A stretch of 64,000 nucleotides of DNA from Paracoccus onubensis (GTDB lineage Bacteria; Pseudomonadota; Alphaproteobacteria; Rhodobacterales; Rhodobacteraceae): positions 248,001 to 312,000 of the forward strand of contig NZ_QZCG01000003.1 in the NCBI RefSeq assembly GCF_003591515.1. Direction: 5' to 3'. Position numbers and translations under genes: made by a program. This document shows, piece by piece, positions 52,053 through 61,478 of this stretch (positions are counted from its first letter, which is position 1; the number at the start of each line of letters is the position of its first letter). The notes under the pieces were generated by a model. That model was not told the origin of the DNA, did no database searches, and worked only from the letters and a program-made list of their open reading frames with translations.

Positions 52053-52864
52053 TGGCGGCGATTGCAGAAATCACCGCCGCGCCGGATCCGGTTCTTGCAG
52101 ATGACGGGTTGAAGCCCGCTTTGTTCGACTGGCTGTGCCGGATGGGTGACAATTGCCTGATCCTTGGCCACCGTCTTTCGGAATGGTGCGGCCATGGCCC
52201 TGCGCTGGAAGAGGATATCGCGCTTGCCAATACGGCGCTTGACCTGATCGGGCACACCCAGATGTGGCTGGCACTGGCCGCCGAGGTCGAGGGCAAGGGA
52301 CGCTCGGCTGACGATCTGGCCTTTCTGCGCGATGCAATGAAGTTCCGGAATGCGAAACTGGTCGAATTGCCCAGTGGCGACATGGCCGTGACCTTGATGC
52401 GCGAATTTCTGTTCGATGCCTGGCATTTCGAGATGCTGACGGGGCTGACCGAATCCGCCAGCCCCCGCGTCGCCGAAATCGCGGCCAAGGCTTTGAAAGA
52501 GGTCAGCTATCATCTTGAACGCAGCTCGGATCTGGTGGTCCGGCTGGGGGACGGCTCTGATGAAAGCCATCGGCGGATGCAAGATGCCCTGAATCGCCTG
52601 TGGCCCTATGCGGGTGAGCTGTTCACGGCGGACAAGGTGGATGAGGCAGCCGCTGCGGCCGGAATCGCGCCCGAGCTTGCCGCCCTGCGTGCCGCCTGGG
52701 ACAAGACGGTGGGTGAGGTGCTGGGCGAGGCGACTCTGACCCTGCCCGAAATCCGCTTCGATGTGCATCAGGGCGGCAAGCAGGGCCGTCACACCGAACA
52801 TCTGGGTTATATCCTTGCCGAAATGCAGTTTCTTCAACGCGCCTATCCCGGCGCGGAATGGTGA
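52052..52864 (+). CDS. paaC: 1,2-phenylacetyl-CoA epoxidase, subunit C
   Basis: A 270-residue structural partner of PaaA with the ferritin-like fold (NCLILGHRLSEWCGHGP, ALDLIGHTQMWLALAAE, RHTEHLGYILAEMQFL). It lacks a full di-iron site, as in the family. The ATG at 52052 overlaps the paaB stop (TGATG); a GTG one codon earlier is an alternative. Confidence 0.95.
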   Translation: MAAIAEITAAPDPVLADDGLKPALFDWLCRMGDNCLILGHRLSEWCGHGPALEEDIALANTALDLIGHTQMWLALAAEVEGKGRSADDLAFLRDAMKFRNAKLVELPSGDMAVTLMREFLFDAWHFEMLTGLTESASPRVAEIAAKALKEVSYHLERSSDLVVRLGDGSDESHRRMQDALNRLWPYAGELFTADKVDEAAAAAGIAPELAALRAAWDKTVGEVLGEATLTLPEIRFDVHQGGKQGRHTEHLGYILAEMQFLQRAYPGAEW

Positions 52865-53391
52865 ATACTGTGGCTGTCGCACTGCCATCCACGGATCAGG
52901 TCTGGAAATGGCTGGATCAGGTGCCCGACCCCGAGATTCCTGTCGTTTCCGTCACGGAACTGGGGATCATCCGCGAGATCCGGTGGGAGGGGGATACACT
53001 GGTCATCGCGGTGACGCCCACCTATTCCGGCTGTCCTGCAACCTCGGTGATAGACCTGTCGATCGAGGCCCATTTGCATGGGCAGGGGATCGGCAAGCTA
53101 CGGCTGGAGCGCCGCCTTTCGCCGCCCTGGACGACCGATTGGGTCACGCCGGACGCGCGCGAGAAGCTGCGCGCATACGGCATCGCCCCGCCGATTGACG
53201 GCACCGCCCCGGATGGGCGAACGGCCGCACGGGCCGCCCGCATGGCAGGGCGCTCGAATCTGATCGTGGCATGTCCCCGCTGCGGGTCGGGGCATACGGA
53301 ACGGGTCAGCCAGTTCGGCTCGACCCCGTGCAAGGCGGCTTATCGGTGCAAGGATTGTCTGGAACCATTCGATTATTTCAAATGTCACTAG
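52858..53391 (+). CDS. paaD: PaaD, iron-sulfur assembly-like epoxidase maturation protein
   Basis: A 177-residue protein with an N-terminal MIP18/DUF59 domain (LDQVPDPEIPVVSVTELG, PTYSGCPATSVIDL) and a C-terminal Cys-rich zinc or iron site (CPRCGSGHT, then CKAAYRCKDC). PaaD is needed for a functional epoxidase, probably for cofactor insertion. It overlaps the end of paaC by seven bases. A 122-base gap follows before paaE. Confidence 0.94.
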   Translation: MVNTVAVALPSTDQVWKWLDQVPDPEIPVVSVTELGIIREIRWEGDTLVIAVTPTYSGCPATSVIDLSIEAHLHGQGIGKLRLERRLSPPWTTDWVTPDAREKLRAYGIAPPIDGTAPDGRTAARAARMAGRSNLIVACPRCGSGHTERVSQFGSTPCKAAYRCKDCLEPFDYFKCH

Positions 53392-53513
53392 ATCGTATCC
53401 TCTCCTTTATCGCTATATCGCCGCCCGAAATCAAAGGGCACAGGCCCGCCGGGCAGCTCTTCAGCAAGCTTCCGGTGCATCCCAAAACCGCCCCCAGCCG
53501 TCAGGAGGCCTGA

Positions 53514-54590
53514 ATGCCCCGCTTTCATCCGCTTGAAGTCACCGATATCCGCCGCGACACCCGCGACGCCGTGGTCGTCACCCTGAAGCCGCGCGCCGAG
53601 GATGCCGGGGCCTTCGCTTTCACGCAGGGCCAATACCTGACCTTCCGCCGGGACTTCGACGGCGAGGAATTACGGCGCTCTTACTCTATCTGCTCGGGGC
53701 TGGATGAGGGCTGTCTGCGCGTCGGCATCAAGCGCGTGGATGGCGGGGCCTTCTCGACATGGGCGAATGAGGGACTGAAAGCCGGTGATCTGCTGGACGC
53801 CATGCCGCCGCAGGGACGCTTTTTCACGCCGCTTGATCCGCAATCGGCCCGCTTCTATCTGGGATTTGCTGGTGGATCTGGGATCACGCCGGTCCTGTCC
53901 ATCGTCAAGACCGTACTGGCGCGGGAGCCGAAATCGACCTTCACGCTGGTCTATGCCAACCGCCAGACCAGTTCGATCATGTTCCGCGAAGAGATCGAGG
54001 ATCTGAAGAATCTCTATCTCGGGCGCTTCTCGGTGGTGCATATCCTTGAAAGCGAAGGGCAGGAGATCGACCTGTTCACCGGCCGCATCGATGCACAGAA
54101 GATGGAGATGCTGTTCCGCATGTGGATCGACGCGGAAACGGTGGATACCGCCTTCATTTGCGGGCCGGAACCGATGATGCTGGCGATTGCCGAAAGCCTG
54201 CGTCAGCATGGGCTGGCAGATGAGCAGATCAAGTTCGAACTCTTCGCCTCATCTCAGCCGGGCCGGGCGAAGAAGCGGGTAATATCCCGCGACGCCGCGA
54301 ATTCGGCCAATAGCTGCGAAGTCTCGGTCACGCTGGACGGGGCAACCCGGACCTTCCGCATGCCCAAGGACGGCACCGCCGTTCTGGACGCCGCGATCGG
54401 GAACAACATGGACGCGCCTTATTCCTGCAAAGCCGGGGTCTGCTCGACCTGCCGCGCCAAGGTGCTGGAGGGCGAGTTCGAGATGGAGGTGAACCACGCG
54501 CTCGAGGATTATGAGGTCAGGGCCGGTTACGTCCTGTCCTGCCAATGTATCCCTTTATCCGATAAACTGGTACTGAGCTATGACGAGTGA
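53514..54590 (+). CDS. paaE: 1,2-phenylacetyl-CoA epoxidase, reductase subunit E
   Basis: A 358-residue reductase. The FAD-binding domain is at residues 1-100 (RRSYSICSGLD), the NAD-binding domain at about 105-235 (FAGGSGITPVLSIVKTVL, FICGPEPMM), and the C-terminal plant-type 2Fe-2S domain has CKAGVCSTC plus a distal Cys near the end. It passes electrons from NADPH to the di-iron subunit. AGGAGG lies before the ATG. Confidence 0.96.
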   Translation: MPRFHPLEVTDIRRDTRDAVVVTLKPRAEDAGAFAFTQGQYLTFRRDFDGEELRRSYSICSGLDEGCLRVGIKRVDGGAFSTWANEGLKAGDLLDAMPPQGRFFTPLDPQSARFYLGFAGGSGITPVLSIVKTVLAREPKSTFTLVYANRQTSSIMFREEIEDLKNLYLGRFSVVHILESEGQEIDLFTGRIDAQKMEMLFRMWIDAETVDTAFICGPEPMMLAIAESLRQHGLADEQIKFELFASSQPGRAKKRVISRDAANSANSCEVSVTLDGATRTFRMPKDGTAVLDAAIGNNMDAPYSCKAGVCSTCRAKVLEGEFEMEVNHALEDYEVRAGYVLSCQCIPLSDKLVLSYDE

Positions 54591-55338
54591 CGCGGACCCC
54601 ATGCCGGTCGCGGATTATCTTGCGCAGGGCGGCAGGCTGACCTCGCCGGAAAACGTGCCGCCGCGCTATCGGGGCGAATTGCTGCGGCTGATGTCGTCTT
54701 TCGTGGATAGCGAGCTTGCCGGATCGGCGGGTTTCGCAGATGCGATCAACTGGGCTCCCGGTATAAAGGAGCGGATCGCCGCAAGCCGGATCACCCTGGA
54801 AAAGGCGGATCATGCCGGGCGGGTGCTGGACCTGATGGAAGGGTTCGGCACCGACAAGGCGCGGTATGAGCAGGCGCATGACTGGGCGGCGCGCGGTCCG
54901 CGCGATCAGCAGATCGGCCCGCGCCGTCAGGGTGGCGACATGCGCCTGTCGGTGTTTCACTATCCCCTGACCGGCTGGACCGATGCGGTGGTGATGAATG
55001 TTCTGATGGGCATGGCCACGTTGCATGCCTTGGGTGAATTGGCGCGCTGCTCTTATCAGCCGCTGGCCGAGGTGCTGCGCGACATTCTTCCGCGTGAACG
55101 CCGCCATATGGAACTGGGTGTCGAGGGGCTGGAGCGGATCACCACCCCGGACCGCGAACAAGCCCGCGCTTCGGTGGATTACTGGTTGCCGCTTGTCGCG
55201 GATACTTTTGGCCCGGCCGTATCGGATCGTTTCGAACGGCTGAAGGCGATGGGCTTGCGGCAAAGCGATAACGAAACATTGCGTCAGGCCTGGCATCGCG
55301 ACGTCGCAGCGGTGCTGACGCGGTTGAAATTGCTGTAG
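54580..55338 (+). CDS. Additional PaaA/PaaC-like ferritin-fold protein
   Basis: A 252-residue protein overlapping the end of paaE by 11 bases. Its composition and segments (FVDSELAGSAGFADAINWAP, RITLEKADHAGRVLDLMEGF, LPRERRHMELGVEGLERI) place it in the phenylacetic-acid catabolic protein family. One ExxH motif (ERRH) is intact; in the other, the position three residues before the His is Lys (KADH) where PaaA has Glu. So it probably does not bind two irons normally. It is not PaaA or PaaC, which are both present. It may be a third subunit, a regulator or a separate enzyme. Confidence 0.8.
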   Translation: MTSDADPMPVADYLAQGGRLTSPENVPPRYRGELLRLMSSFVDSELAGSAGFADAINWAPGIKERIAASRITLEKADHAGRVLDLMEGFGTDKARYEQAHDWAARGPRDQQIGPRRQGGDMRLSVFHYPLTGWTDAVVMNVLMGMATLHALGELARCSYQPLAEVLRDILPRERRHMELGVEGLERITTPDREQARASVDYWLPLVADTFGPAVSDRFERLKAMGLRQSDNETLRQAWHRDVAAVLTRLKLL

Positions 55339-55351
55339 GGAAGGACAGGGA

Positions 55352-57415
55352 ATGCTGAATACAGGACGCACCGCACGGCGGCTGGAAAGCTATGTGCAGG
55401 GCGGCTGGCATGCCGGCAGGGGCGAAGGCAGGCCGATTGCCAATGCCGCTACGGGCGCGACGCATGCCTTCATCTCTTCCGAGGGGATCGATTTCGGGGC
55501 CGCGCTTGATTGGGGGCGGAAGGTCGGCGGGGCCGCGCTTCGCCGTCATACGATCCACGAACGCGCCCTGATGCTGAAGGCCATCGGCCAGAAGCTGATG
55601 GAAATGAAGGATGAATTTCATGCCGAAAGCCTTGCCACCGGCGCGACCCCTCGCGATGCGTGGCCGGATATCGAGGGCGGCATCGGCACCATGCTCACAT
55701 TCGCGTCGAAAGCGCGACGGGAATTGCCGAATGCGCGGGTGCTGACCGAAGGCGCGGTCGAGCCCCTGTCCCGCGACGGCAGCTTTGCGGGCCAGCATAT
55801 CCTGACGCCTCTTCGCGGGGTGGCGGTACATATCAACGCCTTCAATTTCCCGGTTTGGGGCATGCTGGAAAAGATCGCTCCCGCCCTGATCGCCGGTATG
55901 CCCTGTCTGGTGAAACCCGCCTCGCAGACAGCTTATCTGACCGAGCTGGTCATGCGCCGGATGCTGGAAATGGAGATCCTGCCCGAAGGTGCGCTGCAAC
56001 TGATCTGCGGAGGTGCGGGCGATCTTCTGGATCATGTGACCGGCCAGGATGCGGTGACCTTCACGGGCTCGGCCCATACCGGGCGGAAGCTGCGGACGCA
56101 TCCGGCCATTGTCGCCAACTCGACCCGCTTCACCATGGAGGCCGATAGCCTGAATGCGGCTATCCTTGGCCCCGATGCCGGGCCGGGCACCCCGGAATTC
56201 GACCTGTTCATACGCGAGGTTCAGCAAGAGATGATCTCGAAAGCGGGGCAGAAATGCACCGCGATCCGCCGGGTTCTGGTGCCCGCGCAGCATGAACAGG
56301 CGGTGATCGAGGCCCTGTCCGGGCGGCTGTCGAAAATTGTCATCGGCCTGCCGGATGACGCCGCCGCCCGGATGGGCGCGCTTGTCTCATTGGAGGATCG
56401 TGACAGCCTGCGCGGCAAGATTGCCGAAATCCTTGGCGAGGGCGAAATTGTGTTCGGCGATCCCGATCGGGTCACGCTGGTTTCCGGCGATGCTGCCAAT
56501 GGCGCCTTCATCTCGCCTGTGCTGCTGCGCAGCAGTGATCCGATGCGCGCGACCATCCCGCACGAGGTCGAGGCTTTCGGGCCGGTCGCCACGATCATGG
56601 CCTATGACGGTATGGACCAGGCGATTGAACTGGCAAAAAAAGGCAAGGGTTCGCTGGTGTCCTCGGTCTTTACCAATGACCCGGATATCGCGGTCGAGGC
56701 CGTTATCGGCGTCGCTTCCTTCCATGGAAGGGTGATGATCGGCAATCGCGATTCCGCCAAAAGCTCCACCGGCCATGGCGCACCCCTCGCGCCGCTTGTG
56801 CATGGCGGTCCGGGCCGCGCGGGCGGAGGCGAAGAGATGGGGGGGATGCGCGGCGTCAAGCATTTCATGCAACGCACGGCGGTTCAGGGCAGCCCGCGCC
56901 TGCTGTCGGTGGTGACGGGGCAGTGGATCGACGGCGCACCGACCCGTGCCGACCGGCATCCGTTCCGCAAATCGCTGGCCGAACTGCGTCTTGGGGATCA
57001 AATCCTGACCGAGGCCCGCACCGTTACCAAAGAGGATGTCGAGCATTTCGCCGAATTCACCGGCGATACGTTCTACGCACATATGGACAGCGATGCGGCG
57101 AAAGCCAATCCGTTCTTCGAGGATCGCGTCGCGCATGGCTATCTGATCGCCTCTTTCGCGGCGGGTCTGTTCGTCGAGCCGAATCCCGGCCCGGTTCTGG
57201 CCAATTACGGTGTGGACAATCTGCGCTTCCTGACACCGGTCTATTTCGGCGACAGTCTGCGGGTCCGGCTGACCTGCAAACAGATCAACCCGCGCGAAAA
57301 TGCCGTTTACGGAGAAGTGCGCTGGGATAGCCGGGTTACGAACCAGAGGGGCGAACTCGTCGCGGAATATGATGTGCTGACCATGGTCGCGAAGACATGG
57401 CCAGTCACCGCATAG
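55352..57415 (+). CDS. paaZ: Bifunctional oxepin-CoA hydrolase / semialdehyde dehydrogenase PaaZ
   Basis: A 687-residue fusion. Residues 1-520 are an aldehyde dehydrogenase (catalytic Cys in SKAGQKCTAIRRVL, NAFNFPVWGMLEKIAPALIA). Residues 540-685 are a MaoC-type hydratase (DVEHFAEFTGDTFYAHMDSD, FFEDRVAHGYLIASFAAGLF with the catalytic Asp and His). It opens the oxepin ring and oxidises the resulting semialdehyde. Last gene of the operon; the repeat element copy 3 follows. The beta-oxidation genes paaFGHJ and ligase paaK are not in the window. Confidence 0.97.
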   Translation: MLNTGRTARRLESYVQGGWHAGRGEGRPIANAATGATHAFISSEGIDFGAALDWGRKVGGAALRRHTIHERALMLKAIGQKLMEMKDEFHAESLATGATPRDAWPDIEGGIGTMLTFASKARRELPNARVLTEGAVEPLSRDGSFAGQHILTPLRGVAVHINAFNFPVWGMLEKIAPALIAGMPCLVKPASQTAYLTELVMRRMLEMEILPEGALQLICGGAGDLLDHVTGQDAVTFTGSAHTGRKLRTHPAIVANSTRFTMEADSLNAAILGPDAGPGTPEFDLFIREVQQEMISKAGQKCTAIRRVLVPAQHEQAVIEALSGRLSKIVIGLPDDAAARMGALVSLEDRDSLRGKIAEILGEGEIVFGDPDRVTLVSGDAANGAFISPVLLRSSDPMRATIPHEVEAFGPVATIMAYDGMDQAIELAKKGKGSLVSSVFTNDPDIAVEAVIGVASFHGRVMIGNRDSAKSSTGHGAPLAPLVHGGPGRAGGGEEMGGMRGVKHFMQRTAVQGSPRLLSVVTGQWIDGAPTRADRHPFRKSLAELRLGDQILTEARTVTKEDVEHFAEFTGDTFYAHMDSDAAKANPFFEDRVAHGYLIASFAAGLFVEPNPGPVLANYGVDNLRFLTPVYFGDSLRVRLTCKQINPRENAVYGEVRWDSRVTNQRGELVAEYDVLTMVAKTWPVTA

Positions 57416-57445
57416 CAAGACGCTGATCCGAAAATCGCGCCCTTT

Positions 57446-57492
57446 TTCTTCTTTGTCCAAATACCTCGGGGGTCCGGGGGCAGCGCCCCCGG
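57446..57492 (-). repeat. Dispersed hairpin element, copy 3
   Basis: TTCTTCTTTGTCCAAATACC then TCGGGGGTCC and GGGGGC-AGC-GCCCCC; it differs from copy 2 only in the hairpin loop. It lies between the convergent paaZ and pckA genes. Confidence 0.85.
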
Positions 57493-57510
57493 GCCGTTGC
57501 AACAGGTCGA

Positions 57511-59106
57511 TCAGCCGATGGCAGCTGCGCGAACCTCGTCGTCGATGGCGGACAGGTACTGTGCGAAATTATCGCTGAACATCTGCACCAGTTTCTGCGC
57601 CTGCTTGTCATAGGCTGCCGGATCTTCCCAGGTCTGACGCGGGTCAAGCAGAACATCCGAAACATTCGGGACGCTGACCGGAACTTCGAAGCCGAAATTC
57701 GGGTCGCGGCGGAATTCTGCGGCGTTCAGGCTGCCATCCAGAGCTGCGGCCAGCAGCGCACGGGTGGCCTGAATCGGCATCCGCGAGCCGGTGCCGAATG
57801 CGCCGCCGGTCCAGCCGGTATTGACCAGCCAGCAATTCGCACCATGCCGTGCGATCTTTTCCTGCAGCAACTTGCCATAGACCTCGGGGCGGCGCGGCAT
57901 GAAGGGCGCGCCGAAGCAAGTCGAGAAAGTCGGGATCGGTTCCACGACACCGACCTCGGTGCCGGGGGTCTTGGAGGTGAAGCCCGACAGGAAGTGATAC
58001 ATGGCCTGCGCCGGCGTCAGCCGCGAAATCGGAGGCAGAACGCCGAAGGCATCGCAGGTCAGCATGATGATATTCTTCGGATGCCCGCCAAGGCTGGTTT
58101 CCGACGCATTCGAGATCGCATCCAGCGGGTAAGCGCAGCGCATATTGTCGGTGATCGAATTATCCTCGAAATCCAGTTCGAGGCTGTCCTCGTCAAAAAC
58201 CATGTTTTCGATCACGGTGCCGAAACGGGACGTGGTGGCATAGATTTCCGGCTCGGCCTTGGGCGAGAGGCTGATGGTCTTCGCATAGCAGCCGCCTTCG
58301 AAATTGAAGATGCCATTATCCGACCAGCCATGTTCGTCATCGCCGATCAGCACGCGCGAGGGGTCGGCGGAGAGCGTGGTTTTCCCGGTGCCGGACAGTC
58401 CGAAGAACACGGCGCTGTCGTCGGGATCGCCGGGCGCGTGATTGGCGCTGCAATGCATCGGCATGATGCCTTTGCTGGGAAGGATGTAGTTCAGCAGCGA
58501 GAAAACCGATTTCTTGTTCTCGCCCGCATATTCGGTATTTCCGATCAGAATCAGTTTCTTGTCGAAATTCAGTGCGATCACCGTCTCGCTGCGGCAGCCG
58601 TGACGTTCGGGATCGGCCTTGAAGCTGGGGCAGTTGATAATCGTGAATTCCGGCGTGAATGTCGCCAGTTCCTCTGCCTTCGGGCGGCGCAGCATATGGC
58701 GGATGAACAGGTTATGCCAAGCCAGTTCGGTCACAAGGCGAACATCCAGACGTTCTGCTGGATCGGCGCCTCCGAACAGATCCTGCACGAAATAATCGCG
58801 GCCTTTCATATGCTCCAGCATATCGGCATGCAGCTGGTCGAACGCCTCGGGCGTCATCGGTGCGTTGTTTTCCCACCAGATCGTATCTTCGACAGATGGG
58901 GTGCGGACGACGAATTTGTCTTTGGGCGAGCGTCCGGTATGGACGCCGGTGGTGGCAAGGAAGGTGCCGCCAAGCCCGATCCGGCCTTCACCGCGGGCAA
59001 CGGCTTCGGTCATCAATGCAGGTTCCAGCAGGTTGTAATAAACCCGGCCGACTCCGTTGATTCCCTGATCCTCCAACCGGCAATTCGGGTTTACGCGCGT
59101 CGTCAT
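57511..59106 (-). CDS. pckA: Phosphoenolpyruvate carboxykinase (ATP)
   Basis: A 531-residue ATP-type PEPCK with the P-loop [20 protein letters not shown], the metal and substrate site [15 protein letters not shown], and RSPKDKFVV. It converts oxaloacetate to PEP, the first step of gluconeogenesis. That matches a genome living on C2, C4-sugar-alcohol and aromatic carbon. The ATG at 59106 has AGGAG upstream; an in-frame start at 59139 is unsupported. Confidence 0.97.
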   Translation of the reverse strand: MTTRVNPNCRLEDQGINGVGRVYYNLLEPALMTEAVARGEGRIGLGGTFLATTGVHTGRSPKDKFVVRTPSVEDTIWWENNAPMTPEAFDQLHADMLEHMKGRDYFVQDLFGGADPAERLDVRLVTELAWHNLFIRHMLRRPKAEELATFTPEFTIINCPSFKADPERHGCRSETVIALNFDKKLILIGNTEYAGENKKSVFSLLNYILPSKGIMPMHCSANHAPGDPDDSAVFFGLSGTGKTTLSADPSRVLIGDDEHGWSDNGIFNFEGGCYAKTISLSPKAEPEIYATTSRFGTVIENMVFDEDSLELDFEDNSITDNMRCAYPLDAISNASETSLGGHPKNIIMLTCDAFGVLPPISRLTPAQAMYHFLSGFTSKTPGTEVGVVEPIPTFSTCFGAPFMPRRPEVYGKLLQEKIARHGANCWLVNTGWTGGAFGTGSRMPIQATRALLAAALDGSLNAAEFRRDPNFGFEVPVSVPNVSDVLLDPRQTWEDPAAYDKQAQKLVQMFSDNFAQYLSAIDDEVRAAAIG

Positions 59107-59302
59107 GTGATCTTGCTCCTGACTTGGGTTTGCCTGCAACTAAACTGTTACGCAGTAAGTCTGGCCTATAGCATAGGGTTCCCACGAAAAAAGAAGCTGA
59201 GGATGACAGTTAGCGCAAACTTTCAATGATAACGCCAACAGTCGGGTGCCAGCATGGTCAATGCGGCTGAATCGGGCATGATTCAGACGGTCAGGAGGGC
59301 AG

Positions 59303-59731
59303 ATGATTCGGGTTGGGCAGATTCATGGAACGACAGTGGCACTGGAGGGACGGGGCCTTTTGCTTCTGGGCCCGTCCGGTTCCGGAAAATCCAGCCTTGC
59401 ATTGCAGCTTCTGGCCGTCGGTGCCCGGCTGGTCAGCGATGACAGAACGGATTTGCGGCGCGATCAGGACAGTATCATCGCCTCGGCCCCCATCAGCCTG
59501 AACGGACGGATCGAGGCAAGGGGGATCGGGATCCTGAATGCCGATCCCGCCGGGCCGGTCAGACTGGTACTGGTCGCCGATCTGGGGAAAAGCGAGGAAA
59601 TGCGCCTTCCGCCCGATAGATATCACGAGTTGCTCGGCCTCCGGCTGCCCCTTGCGCTTGGACCCTATCGCCCGCATCTTTACGCTGCGCTGCGGCAGTA
59701 TCTGATTGCCGGGCGCGCGGATGAGCTTTGA
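59303..59731 (+). CDS. hprK: HPr kinase/phosphorylase, short alphaproteobacterial form
   Basis: A 142-residue protein with Walker [19 protein letters not shown] and the following [10 protein letters not shown]. It corresponds to the catalytic C-terminal domain only; the N-terminal domain of the 310-residue Firmicute enzyme is absent, as usual in alphaproteobacteria. It phosphorylates HPr on Ser. AGGAGGGCAG precedes the ATG. Its stop is close to rapZ. Between it and pckA lie only 196 bases, with no chvI or chvG. Confidence 0.9.
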   Translation: MIRVGQIHGTTVALEGRGLLLLGPSGSGKSSLALQLLAVGARLVSDDRTDLRRDQDSIIASAPISLNGRIEARGIGILNADPAGPVRLVLVADLGKSEEMRLPPDRYHELLGLRLPLALGPYRPHLYAALRQYLIAGRADEL

Positions 59732-59751
59732 CCGGAAAGGAGATGATCCGC

Positions 59752-60741
59752 ATGGGCGAAGACCGGATGGCAGTCGAGACCGCTTCGGACAGTGCCGATC
59801 CGTCCGCGGCGCAGCGTGTCGTGCTTGTCACCGGCCCATCCGGGGCGGGGCGCTCGACGGCGATCAACGTGCTGGAGGATCTGGGCTTCGAAGCGATCGA
59901 CAACCTGCCGCTTTCACTGGTTCCCCGTCTGCTGGACGGGCCGTCGCGGCCCGGCCCGTTGGCGCTTGGCCTGGATGCCCGCAACCGGGATTTCTCGGTG
60001 ACGAACCTGACCGAACTGATCGACCGGCTCACTCGCAATCCGCATTATGCCCCCGAGATCCTGTATCTGGACTGCGCTCCCGATACGCTGGTGCGTCGCT
60101 ATAACGAGACACGGCGAAGGCATCCGCTGGCGCCTGACGGATCGCCGATGATGGGCGTATTGGCCGAGATAGATCTTCTGGCGCCGATTCAGGGACGTGC
60201 CGATGTGCTGGTCGATACCACCGAATTGTCACCCCATGAACTGAAAGCCGAGCTCTCGCGCTGGTATGACGTCCGGCCCGAAAAACGGCTGAGCGTGTCG
60301 CTTCATTCCTTTTCATACAAGCGCGGTGTGCCACGGGGGCTTGACCTGATGTTCGATTGCCGGTTTCTCGCCAATCCGCATTGGGACAAGGATTTGCGCG
60401 AAAAGAATGGAACCCAGACCGAAGTTCAGGACTTTGTTTGTGCTGATTCGCGCTATGAGGAATTTTTTTCGCGGATACGTGATCTGATACTGTTTTTGCT
60501 TCCTGCGCATGTCGAAGAGGGCAAAACGCATCTCGCAATCGGCTTCGGGTGTACCGGAGGGCAACACCGTTCGGTTACTTTAGTGGAAAAAATGGCCGTT
60601 GCGCTTGCAGATGCGGGTTGGCCAGTGTCAATAAGGCACAGGGAACTTGAACGCCGCATGAAGGCGGCCTTGGTCAGTGGCGACAACCCGTCCCTTGGGG
60701 CAGCGGGCTCGAAAGCCGATGAACAGGGCGGGACGCCGTGA
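59752..60741 (+). CDS. rapZ: RNase adaptor protein RapZ
   Basis: A 329-residue RapZ with Walker [20 protein letters not shown] at about residue 28, [16 protein letters not shown], and the C-terminal signature [19 protein letters not shown]. In enterobacteria RapZ guides RNase E to GlmZ RNA; in alphaproteobacteria its role is less known, but the PTS link is constant. The ATG at 59752 has AGGAG nine bases upstream; an in-frame TTG at 59728 overlaps hprK. Confidence 0.93.
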   Translation: MGEDRMAVETASDSADPSAAQRVVLVTGPSGAGRSTAINVLEDLGFEAIDNLPLSLVPRLLDGPSRPGPLALGLDARNRDFSVTNLTELIDRLTRNPHYAPEILYLDCAPDTLVRRYNETRRRHPLAPDGSPMMGVLAEIDLLAPIQGRADVLVDTTELSPHELKAELSRWYDVRPEKRLSVSLHSFSYKRGVPRGLDLMFDCRFLANPHWDKDLREKNGTQTEVQDFVCADSRYEEFFSRIRDLILFLLPAHVEEGKTHLAIGFGCTGGQHRSVTLVEKMAVALADAGWPVSIRHRELERRMKAALVSGDNPSLGAAGSKADEQGGTP

Positions 60742-60773
60742 TGCATGGCATTAGTACTGGTGGGAAGCGTTGA
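60741..60773 (+). CDS. Ten-residue minicistron between rapZ and EIIA
   Basis: ATG 60741 overlaps the rapZ stop (TGATG), encodes [10 protein letters not shown], and ends at TGA 60771-60773, overlapping the TTG start of the EIIA gene. It could pass ribosomes from rapZ to the weak TTG start. Coupling is inferred from geometry only. Confidence 0.3.
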   Translation: MHGISTGGKR

Positions 60774-61192
60774 TTGGAATTGTCATCGTCGCACATGGTG
60801 GGCTTGCACGGGAATACCTGTCCGCGGTCGAGCATGTCGTAGGGCCACAAAGCGGTATTGCCGCCGTCGCGATCGAGGACGATCATGACCGAGCCGCCAA
60901 AACCGCCGAGATTCAGGCCGCGGCCAATGCCGTCGACCATGGCGATGGCGTGGTCGTCGTGACTGATCTGTTCGGAGGCTCTCCCTCGAACCTGTCCGTG
61001 CCGGCCTGCGCGGTGCGGAATCGCACGATCCTGTATGGCGCGAATCTTCCGATGCTGGTCAAGCTTGCCAAGACCCGGCATCTCACCGTGCCCGATGCGG
61101 TTGCCGGAGCCAAAGAGGCGGGCCGGAAATATATCAATTCCTACAATGTCCCGGCCGAGGCGGTTCTGGATACGGGAACGCATGCCCGATGA
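60770..61192 (+). CDS. PTS system EIIA component, mannose/fructose type (ManX-like)
   Basis: A 140-residue EIIA-Man-type domain with the phosphorylated His9 in GIVIVAHGGLAREYL and VTDLFGGSPSNL. The start is a TTG that gives the family's usual MIGIVIVAHG N-terminus; no better start is available. No EIIB or membrane EIIC gene is nearby, so the system is regulatory, not a transporter. Its stop overlaps ptsH as ATGA. Confidence 0.92.
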   Translation: MIGIVIVAHGGLAREYLSAVEHVVGPQSGIAAVAIEDDHDRAAKTAEIQAAANAVDHGDGVVVVTDLFGGSPSNLSVPACAVRNRTILYGANLPMLVKLAKTRHLTVPDAVAGAKEAGRKYINSYNVPAEAVLDTGTHAR

Positions 61193-61467
61193 CCGGTTCC
61201 ATTATCCGTGAATTGCCTATTGTCAACGTCAAGGGGCTTCATGCTCGCGCAAGTGCGAAATTCGTGGATGTGGTCGAACGCTTCGACGCGCAGGCAACGG
61301 TTGAAAAAGATGGAATGAGTGTCACCGGAGATTCGATCATGGGTCTGCTGATGCTGACCGCGCCGCGCGGCAGCTCGATCACCGTAACGACCACCGGCCC
61401 CGATGCGATGGCATTGGCGGATGCGCTGCAGGAACTGGTTGCCGATTATTTCGGCGAAGGCATGTAG
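61189..61467 (+). CDS. ptsH: Phosphocarrier protein HPr
   Basis: A 92-residue HPr with the EI-phosphorylated His18 in KGLHARASAKF and the HPr-kinase Ser49 in GDSIMGLLML. Both phosphorylation sites are therefore intact, matching the nearby hprK. Enzyme I is not in the window. Confidence 0.95.
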   Translation: MTGSIIRELPIVNVKGLHARASAKFVDVVERFDAQATVEKDGMSVTGDSIMGLLMLTAPRGSSITVTTTGPDAMALADALQELVADYFGEGM

Positions 61468-61478
61468 GGCGCGATGCA

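Noticed and set aside
53392..53513. A small gene in the gap between paaD and paaE
   Set aside because: The open frame there lacks a start with a ribosome site and resembles no protein; it is just an untranslated spacer ending in the paaE Shine-Dalgarno sequence.
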